DNA of 61,844 nucleotides from Lichtheimia corymbifera B2541 (taxonomy: Eukaryota; Mucoromycota; Mucoromycetes; Mucorales; Lichtheimiaceae). The stretch is from NCBI GenBank assembly GCA_000697475.1, contig JNEU01000738.1, positions 1 through 61,844 of the forward strand, read 5' to 3'. Position numbers and translations under genes: made by a program. Positions within the stretch are counted from its first letter, which is position 1. Each line of letters begins with the position of its first letter. The notes under the pieces are model-generated. The model ran no database searches, was not told where the DNA came from, and worked only from the letters and a program-made list of their open reading frames with translations. Shown in pieces: positions 35,239 through 46,907 of the stretch.

Positions 35239-36923
35239 TTAGGCTTTTTGAGCAATGGGTCGACGACAACGTTCAATAATGGCTGAGAAAAGAGAGGTTA
35301 ATTACAACAGCTATGGAAATATTCCCATTACTTACATCGACATTTTCTCTGGGCGGATTGGGTATCCACACATTCATGGATCATCAGGCCATCGTGTGCT
35401 CTCACATTGACGTTTATGTCAGGAAGGCTGGCTAAAAATTCAAAGGAACGCCAGAGGCCAAGCGCTGCAGCATAATGAAGTGCTGTCCATCCTACATGAT
35501 ACATGATGTTCATTGTTAACAAGGTTCATAACTGAACACAGCAAGTTACTATACCATCACTATCTTGATGATTCACATCCACATGGTCGGCGAGGTAGTG
35601 GACCAAATGTTCATGACCTCGCATTAACGCAACCTGCAACAGCGATCGATTTCTAATTCCACCAACGCCAGCGATTCGATCTTGACGATCGCAATAGTGC
35701 TTAAGCTCTTGAAGATCCCCACGGATACATGCATCAATCAGTGTTACATGCGGATCAAAGCGGACTTGCTTTATCACGGGTTGCTTGATGGGGTTGGCAG
35801 GAAAACAAGATGGGCGAGTTTCTGGTAGATGCACTTCGTCAATAGATGTCGACACAGGGGATGGTGCTGGTGACCAAGGGTGACCAGCAATGGGAGAAGG
35901 GGGTGGTGTCCAACAATGATCGTCCTTTCCTTCTGTAGATGACAATGAAGAGAATGATGATGACGATGTGGAGCTGGAAAATGTCATGGGAACAAACTTT
36001 GACTCTGTGGTTGTAGATGTGGGGCTGGATGGTGGCGTCACTGGTTTTTGTTGCTGCTGAAAGTACTCAGTTTGCACAGCGGCTACCATTGTTGGTGAGG
36101 GGGTTGTTCCATATGCCAAGAAGCCCCTTTTCTCCGTTGCCTTTTTCAACAACATGGAGGGACGACCAGTGGTACCAGTAGGTGTAGGCGGAGGCGAAGG
36201 AAGAGTAGAAGTAGCACAGAAATTTGTAGCAGCTTTTGCAGTGTTTATGGGTGCTGTTGTCACTGTAGGCACAGATGCTCTTGTTGAACGCTTATTAGGG
36301 GTTAAGAGTGCTAAGACAGATGGCGAAGAACAGCAATCTCGAGGGCTTATCGACCGAGCATTCTTCCGATTGAGTATGGCTGCACCACTGTTGTCCATAT
36401 CGAGCAAAAGTCGTACTAGTCGGGGCAAGTTCCAGAAACACGCCAGATGTAGTGTGGTGTTGCCTTGGCCCCAGATATGATTGACAAACTGATGGCACTC
36501 CATACTTGTGGCATGCTCACGCAGAAAGTTGAGAATCATCATAGCCATTTGGCCGTTATTGTTGTTGTTTTTATCGACATCGATCAGAGCAAGTTGCATC
36601 GCATTCAAGTCTGTGGCTGACTTGCCAAACTTGCGCACGGCCTCCGGACGTACTTGGCGGGGGAATTGCACAACACGCGACTTTTGCGAGGGTGAATACA
36701 TTGCTGGATCATTGGCAATACGAGACGTCAGCAAAACGCGCACAAGAATATCTGTGGGTGTTCGTTTGCAGAGACTTGAAAACTCGTCCTTGGCATCGGT
36801 CTGGATGATGGTTTGCAATGTACGCCAAAGGCGGTGTGGCGAGTTACAGCTGGTTGAGTTGCATTGCCCATTTGCTGTATGAATATGTGGGGCCGTGCTC
36901 GCCTTGAGCGTGGTCGTCATCAT
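35239..36923 (-). CDS. Ankyrin protein resembling a MYPT-type PP1 regulatory subunit
   Basis: Three exons, 35555-36923, 35336-35491 and 35239-35282, give 522 aa. The N-terminal 190 residues contain a separate ankyrin-like pair (NTTLHLACFWNLPRLVRLLL). A long Ser/Pro/Thr-rich linker follows, with several S/T-P sites. At about residue 388 the sequence KQVRFDPHVTLIDACIRGDL begins: a RVxF-type motif (QVRF) directly before the first C-terminal ankyrin repeat. Two more repeats follow (LLQVALMRGHEHLVHYLADH, then DGWTALHYAAALGLWRSFEF). In myosin phosphatase targeting subunits a KVKF motif sits in just this place before ankyrin repeats, so a PP1-targeting role is a reasoned inference. The last exon encodes a short basic tail. 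It could also be a general ankyrin adaptor. Confidence 0.82.
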
Positions 36924-39124
36924 AGTCCTCTAACAGATATATACAGAATGTGTTTTGATATCGACCTTGCGTTGAGTCGTAATAGATATGAACAAGAAAT
37001 CAAAAAGTAGTGGGAAAATAAGTTAACGTTTGCGTGTGTGTGTGTGTGTGAATAAAGCAAAAGAAAGAAAGTAAACGATCCTCAGGACAATAAAATCTTT
37101 TTAGTTGTTTGCATACAATGGACGATTAATCCACCAAAGAAAATGCGCGCTACTAAACCAACACGGACACAGCAGTGGACATGTGGTCTCCCCGAATAAA
37201 TCTCGAGCTCGTTGTCTCTCATCCTTTCCACCGTAAAAGGTTGAAACACCGACAGCAGATCAAGCAAAACATGTAACCTTGAGTAGTCTGGTCAGCCATT
37301 TTTACAACCTCTTTTTTTTTGTTTTATCGGCATGCAATGGCTGTCGCTCTATGCTCTCTATCATACAGTAATGTGTGGATGTGTGGTATGTGCACGCTGT
37401 GTTGCAATCGTTTTCTTCTCAGAGCGGATGCACGGAGAACACGAATGTTCCGGGTTCCGGTGATGAGGTACGCAAACTGTGCAACAACAAATATGAGAAC
37501 GAACTTGGACATTCCGCTTTCTGATTTTTTTCGCAAACGACACGATGTTCTGGTATCGCACATGGCCCTTTCACCATCCATGTCTAACATAGCTTATGAT
37601 AAGCATAACCAATCCTCTGGCCTGAATATATACATTGAGGTGGATGTGTAGGTGGTAAACACTGGGAAGCTGGTGATGGTAGTACGAGTAATGTTAGTCG
37701 ATCGTGTTGTTGTGTGTATGCGACCTTGTTTGTCCCAAGGGGTACAAAGGTGACTAGTGACCCTCCTCTTCTCCCCCAAAGTTTCTACTCGAACGTTTAT
37801 CGTGCGTTTAAGAACAGCATGAAAGTAGGAAAGGAGTCGAGACAACAGCAAAGAAAAATGGCTGTTTGTATTTCATTTTGTTTACTGGGCCCGTGACACC
37901 CAATTTGTCAATAGAGTTACTCTTTGTTGATGAGAAAACCCGATTTGAGAAAGCGAGGTGCAATAATAGAACATCACCACCGCATTATATCATTTTATGC
38001 TACAATAATCGACATCGTGCTTACACCATATCATTATGAGCAGTCTGCAGGATAGCAATCGGCATCCATCAGTGAAGGGTTGTATACAACAAAAAGCGGA
38101 GATAAAAATTATACACCATGCAATGATGATTTGCAATCTGTTGTAGCCCAAACCTTAATGGAAGTCTTCGAAAACTACAATATCCACTCGTATTGTGATA
38201 ACGTCTTGGAGAGACGACAGTATTGTTGAAGTATATAGTATCAAACCCACGCCTTAAATACCATGCCATTTAACCAGAATGCCAATTGCTCAGCACGGTA
38301 TACCAATATACAGCAGCATATGGCAAATGATAACAGGATCGCATGCTAGACTTCAGTAATTGCCCCACACTACTATTTCTTTTCGATGGCAAGTATGTCA
38401 TATCTTTTGACGCTGGTGTAACCTAAACTTCACTTGATATACCCTTTTGGCAGAATCATGCATCATAAAACGACGCACGGACATATATGACACATGAAGC
38501 CATGCATATGTGACAGGAAAGGAGTGCCATTAGTACAGCTGATTGCAATTATGGCGTACACTGAATGACACCTTTTCATCTCTGCACATCAAGCCGAAAA
38601 GCTCGATATGACGCATGATCTTTTAATGTTTCTTCAGATGTATTTGCTCATGGGTAAGGGATCGCGGTCAGCTCAATCATACCACACGTCAAGTGTCACT
38701 ATATGTCATTACCCTACATGGACAAAGCCATTCACAGTTATAAAGGGAAGGCCATGTTTCAATAAGGAAGAAGTATAGTTGCAGGCTTGCATGAATTTTC
38801 TTCATAAAACAGTATGCTTTCAGCTGAATTCGAAAAAAGCAAACCAGGTCCAGGTGATCCCTTTTTCCCTCTGTTCTGCCACTGATGCTTTAAAACAAGA
38901 TTCTTTTTGCCTGTAAAGTAACACAACGAAAACTTATAGCAGTGGGCAACATAATACACGCACAATGATTAGCCCATAATGGACATTAGCATTAAGAAAA
39001 CGTGGTAGTAATAAACTATTGAACAAGAAATGGGCATCAAGCCAAGTAATGTGAAGAAAAAAGTGTGAATAATATTAACAGTACTAGATTTAACAACAAA
39101 GAGACGGAGGACATGGTCGTGGAA
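36924..39124. other. Long gene-poor intergenic region
   Basis: About 2.2 kb with no supportable gene. Frames at 37319-37651 and nearby lack domain content and splice logic. A (GT)n tract lies at 37032-37050. This is among the larger gene-free stretches outside the transposon-rich parts. I recognised no repeat in it. Confidence 0.4.
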
Positions 39125-40643
39125 TTAATCAAGGGAAAGTGTTCGATCGCCTTGGTGCTCAGCAAAAGTTGCTTCGCCTTTATCGCGTAATAAATGGGAT
39201 TTGAGACCCTTGTTGAAGTTGGACCAACATATTGCACCATTGATGATGGTTAATACAATCAAAGCCAAGGATACGCTTGCTAATGAAACACCCGTAAGAA
39301 AAGCCGTCATCCAAGCAAACCAAAATCCATTGAACTTACCGAAAAAGGTCAAAAAGTTCTTGATGTTCTTGTACTTGTCTGCAGGTTGATCAGGATCAAA
39401 AATGCGGTAGATCTTGAAAATAAAGTAGGCACAGCCAGCTGCGAGACCCACAAAGAAGATTGCTACCATCCATTTTGACTCATGGCGCACCTATGACAAG
39501 TATGTCAGGTAAATATACAGGGCTGTGTTGATGAAAGTTACTTACTGCATACACAGCAAGGAATAGGAAAAGACATGTCAGTGGTAAAGCCACAATCGTC
39601 AGCGGAAATTCATAATCATTGTTCTTGAGGACGAGAACGAGGTACTGAATTGAGTATCCCAAGAAGAAGAACATGTCAATCTTGAGGATAGTGAGCAGGA
39701 TCTGATACCATCGATACATGTCTATATATAAATATGGGTGAGTTTATCTTCTCTTATCCTTTGTCAATGAGCTTACTTCTTATTTCGGGATCGGCTCCAA
39801 TCTTTTTATAAATGCGCCAGCTATGATAGATACAGGTTAGCATACACACATTGAATCTTCAATCCATGTAATACTTGCCCGAATTCTTGGTACAGTCGAG
39901 CACCGAGGTAAAGGTAGATAAGCTCGCATATTCCAATAACGACCACATTTGCAATGAGGAGTTTGGTTATTAATGTCCGCAAATAATCAAGGACATCCGA
40001 ATCCGGAATATCATGGCCAATACCAGGATGATCTGCAAGATCATTAAGTGCCTCCGATATCTGTTGGAATTGAAAACCACCATATAGCAGACAGCAAAGG
40101 TTCAAAAGGATAAATGCAATGATTTGAATGGTGTTTTGCATGCGTACCTAAGTCATCCCGTCCCGTCTCACGTTAGTTTTATCCTGACCCCTGAAGTCTT
40201 GTCATTTACTTACTGCATCCCATGCTATCCCTACTTGATAGACTTGGCATATAATGAAGATTATCAAATATACTGGTATTCCTTGGCCGAGAGCTTTGTT
40301 TGCACTATCACATGCACATAATCAATATGAGCGCTACGGTCGTTTGGTGCGCACGCACACACTTACTGATTCTGTACGAATTTAGCAAAGACTACAGACT
40401 CGAGCGCAATCACCACTGCTGCTTCAAATAAAGTTGCAAGGACGAGTATAAGAGAATAGCGTGATCCTGACCAGAACTGGTGGGGGGGAAAAAGGCAGTT
40501 TCAGATTCGTTTGTTTCTGTTGCTTTGTTGCCATGGAGAGTCTAATCGCTTACATGCCACTTTGTCCGTTGTTGCTCGGGTGAATAATCACTTGCTTTCC
40601 GCGAAGGCGGGTCTGAATCAAATGCAAAGCTTTCTGTTGACAT
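39125..40643 (-). CDS. UPF0658-type Golgi membrane protein
   Basis: Seven exons on the minus strand (40554-40643, 40367-40476, 40214-40304, 39879-40147, 39777-39820, 39546-39721, 39125-39490) give 381 aa, close to the fungal UPF0658 Golgi family represented by fission-yeast SPAC23H3.04. The protein is polytopic with about eight to nine helices: SLILVLATLFEAAVVIALES, PVYLIIFIICQVYQVGIAWD, TIQIIAFILLNLCCLLYGGF, LLIANVVVIGICELIYLYLG, then the WRIYKKIGAD loop, further helices, and a C-terminal helix pair ending IVLTIINGAICWSNF. The loop WRIYKKIGADPEIRNMYRWY is characteristic. The intron between exons 4 and 5 starts with GC (GCAAGT), a GC-AG intron; no GT donor there keeps the frame. Function in the family is unknown beyond Golgi location. 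Confidence 0.88.
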
Positions 40644-41389
40644 GGAAACGGTGTTGTTGTGGTGGTGGTTTGGCGAGAAAGAGAGAGGAAATAGTGGACG
40701 AAGGGCAACCGCGACTGACACTAAACATCTGCGTACCAGCTCCTTGTGTCATTTAGTTGAACAGAGATGAAAATCACTTCCCTTTCGTACGAGTACTTTC
40801 TTTGTAAATGCGATTACTACTTGGTCAAATATGTCGACTTTCATAGTACAATAAAAGGGATTCTTTTTCAAGCGGTTCCTTGTCGGATGTAAAAGATTGT
40901 AATATGCTGCTCTTTGTCATTTCACTACTAGGATCCTCGTGTAAAAGTTACACACTCATCTTTTTCGCTACCTTTTGAATTCTTGTCAGGATGATAGTTA
41001 TCATAAACACCATAGTAACCCATATTGTACACTACTCGATCTCTTATTGAATGCCTAAAAGGAAGAAGGAGCCTAAGTGGCGAGTAACTAACTACTACCA
41101 CTAGTGGAGTTGTAATATAAAAAAAACTCGGTTTCCTCACCTCCATTTGAATGGCATTTGCTAAAATATGGAGAGTTTTGTAAGATTGACAAGCAGATGA
41201 CAGAATAAAGAGAATTCGGGCAGATCAATGGAAGAGGCAATCCTGTCATCAATGATTATTTGATTGTCAATCATTTTGAATCTACTCTTTTAAGGGTGCC
41301 AAGGGCACGGATCACGTGCGAGAGTTACCGTCTAAACTACTTATGCCACCTACAAAAAATCATTTTTCAAAGTGGCAAGTGGACTTACC
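40644..41389. other. Intergenic region upstream of the UPF0658 gene
   Basis: No gene seen. It contains the promoter of the minus-strand UPF0658 gene, read leftwards from 40643. Short frames here lack domain content. Repeat E begins at its right end. Confidence 0.4.
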
Positions 41390-41560
41390 AGCTGTGATTT
41401 TCCATCACTTAGTCTCAGTACTCCAAGATGCTTGACCGCTTTATCAGCTGGACCAATCCTCACAACAATTCCCACATCCACTTATATATAAACAAGGTTG
41501 AGCACTATCATACGCCCTTTCTTTCTATTTGCATGCATATCATCAATCGTCTTTGGTAAG
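41390..41560 (+). repeat. Diverged repeat copy E (core module)
   Basis: The segment shares a core with copies A-C and with copy F at 53430-53560: AAGATGCTTGACC, TTTATCA, then ACAATTCCCAC followed by ATAAACAAGG, and further the ATCATACG...CTTTCTTTC part. It resembles the part of copy C at about 56020-56170 (CTTTATCAG, CAATTTATCAATGCACC, CCCACGCCCA, ATAAAAGG). Similarity is patchy, so this is an old copy or a related repeat. No terminal repeats are visible. Confidence 0.45.
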
Positions 41561-42155
41561 TCTCGAGGATATTGTTTTTGTGATTCCCAAAATGATGTAC
41601 TAATGCATTCATCTGTTTTATTTTCATATATGTATCCCACTTCATTGCTTCATCACTTGATGATGTGTTCATTGCTGCCTAATGACATTTAGCTGTGTTC
41701 CTTCTTGATGGAGCCTAGTGTGGTAGGAACTTGGGACACCTTTGTATGTGACATAAGTACATGCTCTTTGCCTCTTTCTCTGTCTGAGATCCTATATATA
41801 TTGTGCCAGTCAGCTATCGTGTAGATGCCAGTTTTACCGTACCGTACCTTAGGAATGATTGACTTTCAACGAAATCGATCACTGGTACGCCCGCCTAAGC
41901 AATTTCCACTAATACAAAAGTGACCTATCATTAGCCTACTCTTAATCATATTTCAAGCAAACAAGGAAAGCAAAAGTCAAAGCATATCATACCTCAAGAC
42001 ACCGAAAGAGTGTTATTGTCAAATTTCTTCGGTAATTCTAAAGAAATGCGCTGCAACGACTGCCCGCGAGTGTGGAATCGGAGACGCGATCTTTTTTTAT
42101 GTCTATAAACCTGTGAGTAAGTCTGAGACACATAAAGTCAAATTACTTACAACAG

Positions 42156-42900
42156 CTAGCATTTTACCAACGAGTCATGAACGATATCCACATATCCCAC
42201 ATCTTCACCTGGGTCATCGTCATTTAAGCTGAACGGTAAAGGTGCCTGATCATGATCGTTTGACTCCACTCTCTCCTCCGTTGTTTCTAGATCAAGAGCA
42301 GGGTGTAAGATGGATAAAGAAGCAAGACCTTCATTGACGAACCTTCTGAAGCTGGAAGAGAGTAGCTCTAAATAAGGATTCAAGGATTAACAACTTCTCA
42401 AAAGTGTTGCTCTGCAGCACATTACCGATCCAATTATCAGCTGATTTATATTCACATCGTCTTGTAACGTTGTTTGAATGAATGGTTGCTGATCACTTCT
42501 CCTCGTCATCCTTCTCAACTCGCCATCCTACTATAGGTTGAGCAGTAGGTATCCAAATCCAGTTTCTTAAAGCACTCTTTCTCACTACTTACAGTAAATG
42601 ACCTTTTTAAATTATTTAACTTTGCCTTGCGGGATTGATCAGCCTCCTTGATGTGGTCCTCTAGTCCTTTCTGATAATGGTGAAGGACATAAGTACATGC
42701 TTGAAATGTCAACTCAGCTCTCTTTCTTCTTTCATGCAGCACCATTGATCCTTGTCGCTGGCAACATTCAATGAATAACCCTGAGGGGTACGATTTCTTC
42801 GAGCGAAGCAACGTATTCGACTTCTTATTTGGAAAACACTCATGGCGAGTACGATAAGACAAAGATTTCAGCAATACGAAGTATCACCAGCAAAGAAGTC
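42156..42900. repeat. Rearranged copy of a repeated coding unit (inverted parts)
   Basis: Two parts of the unit seen collinear at 48.05-48.42 kb occur here in opposite orientation. The minus strand of about 42480-42700 encodes QKGLEDHIKEADQSRKAKLN and then KECFKKLDLDTYCSTYSRM. The plus strand of about 42742-42893 carries the upstream part of the unit, starting at the ATGAATAACC position (MNNPEGYDFFE). A GTAAGT donor-like site interrupts the minus frame at about 42585-42600. Downstream, 42156-42383 has another minus frame (PYLELLSSSFRRFVNEGLAS). I regard it as a decayed, internally inverted element rather than a working gene. Confidence 0.55.
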
Positions 42901-43581
42901 CCAAATTCCCATCAGACTGGGGCTGCCTTCTGCCCACAATGCACAAGGGATCCTTTAAATACCATTTATCAATGCATAAACGAAAGGAACATATAAATGG
43001 TGTTCATACCTACCACAAAGAATCCATCAAAGAGCACAGCCAAATGTAATCAAGCACCAATAATAAGCACTTCAAGTGCATGGTAGAGCAATGGAGTGAG
43101 CTACAGAATAGATGAATGCGTGAATACCCTCATTTTTGAGGACCATATAAATGACTATCCTTGAGACTTACCAAAGATCATCGATAATGATATGGATACG
43201 AGTAGAAAGAACGGGCGTATGATACTGTAGGTGACAACAGCCTTGTTTATATGTGAGTGGGCGTGAGAACAGTTGTCATGATTGGTCAAACTGATAAAGT
43301 GGTCAAGTACCTTGGAGTATTGAGCCGAAATGATCGAAAATCAACACTGATAAATCCACCTGCTGCTTAAGAGGTGATCTTTTGTAGGTGGCATACGTAT
43401 GTCCATGACCGCTCGATCGCACCAACATGGAAGATCATGTAACGCAAAGGTAGTCAAAGTCCCGATTGCGTGATTGGATAGGTGGCATCCTCCGCGTTGT
43501 GACTCTGATCCCCAAAAGATTTTTCTGTGCTCTCCAAGCCCAAACCAGTGCTCGCCCTCTTATTATTTTGACGTAGCCAAC
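42901..43581. other. Intergenic region before eIF4A
   Basis: No gene seen. A fragment near 42897-42925 weakly matches the reverse complement of about 48470-48500, suggesting further pieces of the rearranged repeat. The eIF4A promoter and a pyrimidine-rich leader (CCTCTTATTATTTTGACG) lie at the right end. Confidence 0.4.
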
Positions 43582-45122
43582 ATGAGGTAAGCTTTGGGCC
43601 ACAAGGGTGGATTATACTGGCAAGAAGAATAAGGAAGCTTCTACAAAGAGATGAGATCTTGCATGTTTAGAGTTGGTCATACTAATCTTGGGTTTTGATA
43701 GCAACGAACCTTTGCAAGAAGTCACTGATCACGAAATCGAGGTAAGAGCGTATACAAGCCTACTAGCTTCCAAGTTACTTACTATTATTGTAATTGTTAT
43801 AGTCCAACTGGGAGGAGGTTGTTGACAACTTTGACAACATGAACCTCAAGACCGAGCTCCTTCGTGGTGTATATGCTTATGGGTAAGTCATCGTAAACGT
43901 TGTATGTGGGTATTATCTCAACGTTGTTATGAATAGTTTCGAGCGTCCCTCTGCCATTCAACAACGTGCCATTATGCCTGTTATCAAGGGTCACGATGTG
44001 ATTGCCCAGGCCCAGTCCGGTACCGGTAAAACTGCTACCTTCTCTATCTCTATTTTGCAATCGATCGACACTTCCAAGAAGGAAACTCAGGCCTTGATCT
44101 TGGCTCCTACTCGTGAATTGGCCCTTCAGATCCAAAAGGTTGTGCTTGCTCTTGGTGACTTTATGGGTGTTGAATGCCATGCCTGCATTGGTGGTACCAA
44201 CGTTCGTGAAGATATTGCAAAGCTCCAGGCTGGTTGTCACATTGTCGTCGGTACGCCTGGTCGTGTGTTCGATATGATCCACAATCGTCGCGCATTCAAC
44301 CCTGAAGCAATCAAGATGTTCGTCCTTGACGAAGCTGATGAAATGTTGTCCCGTGGTTTCAAGGATCAAATCTATGATGTCTTCCAACTTTTGCCTGGTA
44401 GCACCCAAGTTGTTCTTTTGTCTGCCACTATGCCATCTGATGTGCTTGAAGTCACTACCAAGTTCATGCGTGAACCTGTGCGCATTCTTGTCAAGCGTGA
44501 TGAATTGACCCTTGAAGGTATCAAGCAGTTCTATATTGCTGTCGACAAGGAAGAATGGAAGCTCGATACCCTCTGCGATTTGTATGAGACCGTCACCATC
44601 ACCCAAGCTGTTATTTTCTGCAACACCCGTAGAAAGGTCGACTGGCTTACTGACAAGCTTCACGCCCGTGAGTTCACTGTTTCTGCCATGCATGGTGATA
44701 TGGATCAAGAACAACGTGATGTTATCATGAAGGAATTCCGTTCTGGTTCTTCCCGTGTCCTCATCACTACCGATTTGTTGGCTCGTGGTATCGATGTTCA
44801 GCAAGTCTCCTTGGTTATCAAGTAAGTCTGCTTCACATATATATTCATGTACAGAGATACTAATTTTTTCATCAGCTATGATCTTCCCTCCAACCGTGAG
44901 AACTACATTCACAGAATCGGTCGTGGTGGTCGTTTCGGTCGTAAGGGTGTCTCTATCAACTTCGTCACCAATGAGGATGTCCGCATGATGAGAGTAAGTA
45001 TAATAGTAGCAAGATGTGGTCGAGTGGTTTATTTACTCAAATTCTTTCTTTTCTAGGATATTGAACAATTCTACAACACCCAGATTGAGGAAATGCCCAT
45101 GAACGTTGCCGACCTTATCTAG
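43582..45122 (+). CDS. TIF1: Translation initiation factor eIF4A (DEAD-box RNA helicase)
   Basis: ATP-dependent RNA helicase of the eIF4F cap-binding complex that unwinds mRNA 5' leaders. Six exons: 43582-43586, 43702-43741, 43803-43882, 43937-44821, 44876-44993 and 45057-45122, giving 397 aa, the expected length. The first coding exon is only 5 nt (ATGAG) and splices to CAACGAACC to read [20 protein letters not shown]. All helicase motifs are present: Q motif ([12 protein letters not shown]), [26 protein letters not shown] in [30 protein letters not shown] and [10 protein letters not shown]. The last residues NVADLI fit eIF4A rather than Fal1/eIF4AIII. Codon use is visibly biased to C/T-ending preferred codons, as expected for a highly expressed gene. 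It is convergent with NF-YC, 183 bp apart. Confidence 0.96.
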
Positions 45123-45305
45123 ACTGCCTTGCATAATTTCATCCCAAACCTGCGTTACCACCCTTGGTGTTCGCATTTGTTGTAAAAGTTTTTTATAGTA
45201 AAAGGAAAAATAGAATGTTGGCTAGTCCGCTTCGATCCACTTTGATTCTACGTAACAATGAAGGAACCGGGTTTGAGAGAGGTTGGGTAGGGGGGATCAA
45301 TGCTA

Positions 45306-46507
45306 CTATTGCTGTTGAGACTCTGATTTTGTAGCGTCCGAATTCGATGGTTGGCCAGGCTGGGCAGAAGAGCCGGGTGCAGATTGACCAGGTGCGTTTT
45401 GCCTAGACTGCATTTGTTGAGCATAAGGATGTTGCTGTGCAGCAAATTGTTGAAGCTGAAGCTGGTACTGTTGCATTTGTTCAGGTGTCAACTATTTTGG
45501 AATGGATTTGTTAGTAGCTATGTTTCAGTTATATTAAATCCTTTGTCTTTACTTGAGATAGCTGTGGATAATATGCAGCAGGATCAATTTGCTATAAAAC
45601 CAATGTTATTTGAATTCTGGTGCTCCACCTCACCTCGATGTTACCTGAGCTGATGTATACTGAGGTACATTTGCACTCTGGTAGTATTGATAGGCGTTTT
45701 GATCGTAGACAGCTGAGCTTGACTATAGCATTGTTTAATATGCATTGGTTTCCAAATATCTCCCAGCTATAAGATATTACCTTTGCAGCTTCCTCGCGTG
45801 GAACAATATCAATCAAGAAATCACACATGTCGGTTTTCGAGATAGCGGTCGCAATATCAGAACGTTGCAATGTACGGCGCTTATTCTCCTCTGCATGCAC
45901 CCTATTCACCATGTCAGTCTACCATGTTCCTCTCCTTCATATCCCCTTTCATCCTTACCATGCGCGTTTTGTCAGCTCAGTAATGAAGATCTCACATCCT
46001 TTGGCAAATAAAATAGGTGCCTAATCACATACATAACATCAGCATCAACATGATACATGATACATGATACATGGTGTGTATATATTCTTTTCAAATACCT
46101 CAGCACTGATCATCTACATGACAACAAAACCCTTCCTTGTTAGTATCATTCACTTATCTAAGTTAGCCCTTATCCTTTACCTTGACGTCCTGATCCGTTT
46201 TCATAACTTTCTTAATGCGTGCCAAGGGTAGTGGGTGGTTCTTAAAGTCTGATTCGAACGATTCAGCGACATGAAGCTGTTCTTGCCAGAACTTTGCGAG
46301 ATCGAAGACAGGATGGGCACCAGGAGCTGTGCCTTGGGCAGCAGCGGCAGCGGCAGCGGCAGCGGCCATGGCAGCGGCGGCAGCAGATTGCGCGTGGTGT
46401 TGTTGAATCATGTTTGACGATTCGCCAGCAGAACCTGACTGTTGCGGTGCTGCAGTGTATTTATCGTTGGAATTGGGCGGTTGTGGTGGTTGCTGTTGAT
46501 GTGACAT
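45306..46507 (-). CDS. HAP5: CCAAT-binding factor subunit NF-YC (Hap5)
   Basis: Histone-fold subunit of the heterotrimeric CCAAT-binding transcription factor, nuclear, pairing with NF-YB (Hap3). Seven exons on the minus strand: 46181-46507, 46099-46113, 45959-46020, 45781-45901, 45645-45722, 45553-45591 and 45306-45491, giving 275 aa. Exon 2 is a 15-nt micro-exon encoding MISAE. The histone fold runs from about residue 77 to 170: [72 protein letters not shown] and [20 protein letters not shown]. The flanks are Gln/Ala-rich (an Ala6 run and an Ala10 run before the fold; Gln/Tyr/Pro-rich after it), typical activation regions. A TGATACA microsatellite lies in the intron near 46050-46075. It is convergent with eIF4A. 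Confidence 0.94.
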
Positions 46508-46907
46508 GGCGATCAAACACGCTTTTAAAAAGAAATAGAAAAGAGAGAATGAGTGAGAGAGCGTGGCATCTTTGCGTCTGTGTTCGCAAACCCCGATTCA
46601 TTACACATAACGTGTGCGCGACTGGAGTTGTAAGGCGTACATACGATTTTGCATTAATAGAAGCTATGACCTGGACTACATCATTATGAGCAAATGGGTA
46701 TTAGTATGCTATAAACTAATGATATTCCCCTCTTTCAATGAGTTGATGTGTCATGCATTGGGTCATCAGGAGAAGACGATATTCAAAAATCTCCTTCGTA
46801 CAAACACCTTTGGTTGGAACGATGCATGTAATCAACTGTGCGAGATGCGGTTTTCCAAAGTCATAATCTCAATAAGCACATACATCTCTCTCTCTCTCTT
46901 TTCCCAA
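46508..46907. other. 5' flank of the NF-YC gene
   Basis: No gene seen. The first part holds the NF-YC promoter. A (CT)n run lies near 46886-46900, directly before repeat copy B. Confidence 0.4.

Noticed and set aside
37319..37651. 110-codon frame in the 37-39 kb gap
   Set aside because: Starts in a poly(T) run, has no domain, and the antisense frames are equally open.
43797..44912. 371-codon open frame antisense to eIF4A
   Set aside because: It mirrors the codon bias of the highly expressed eIF4A gene on the other strand, crosses that gene's introns and shows no domain.
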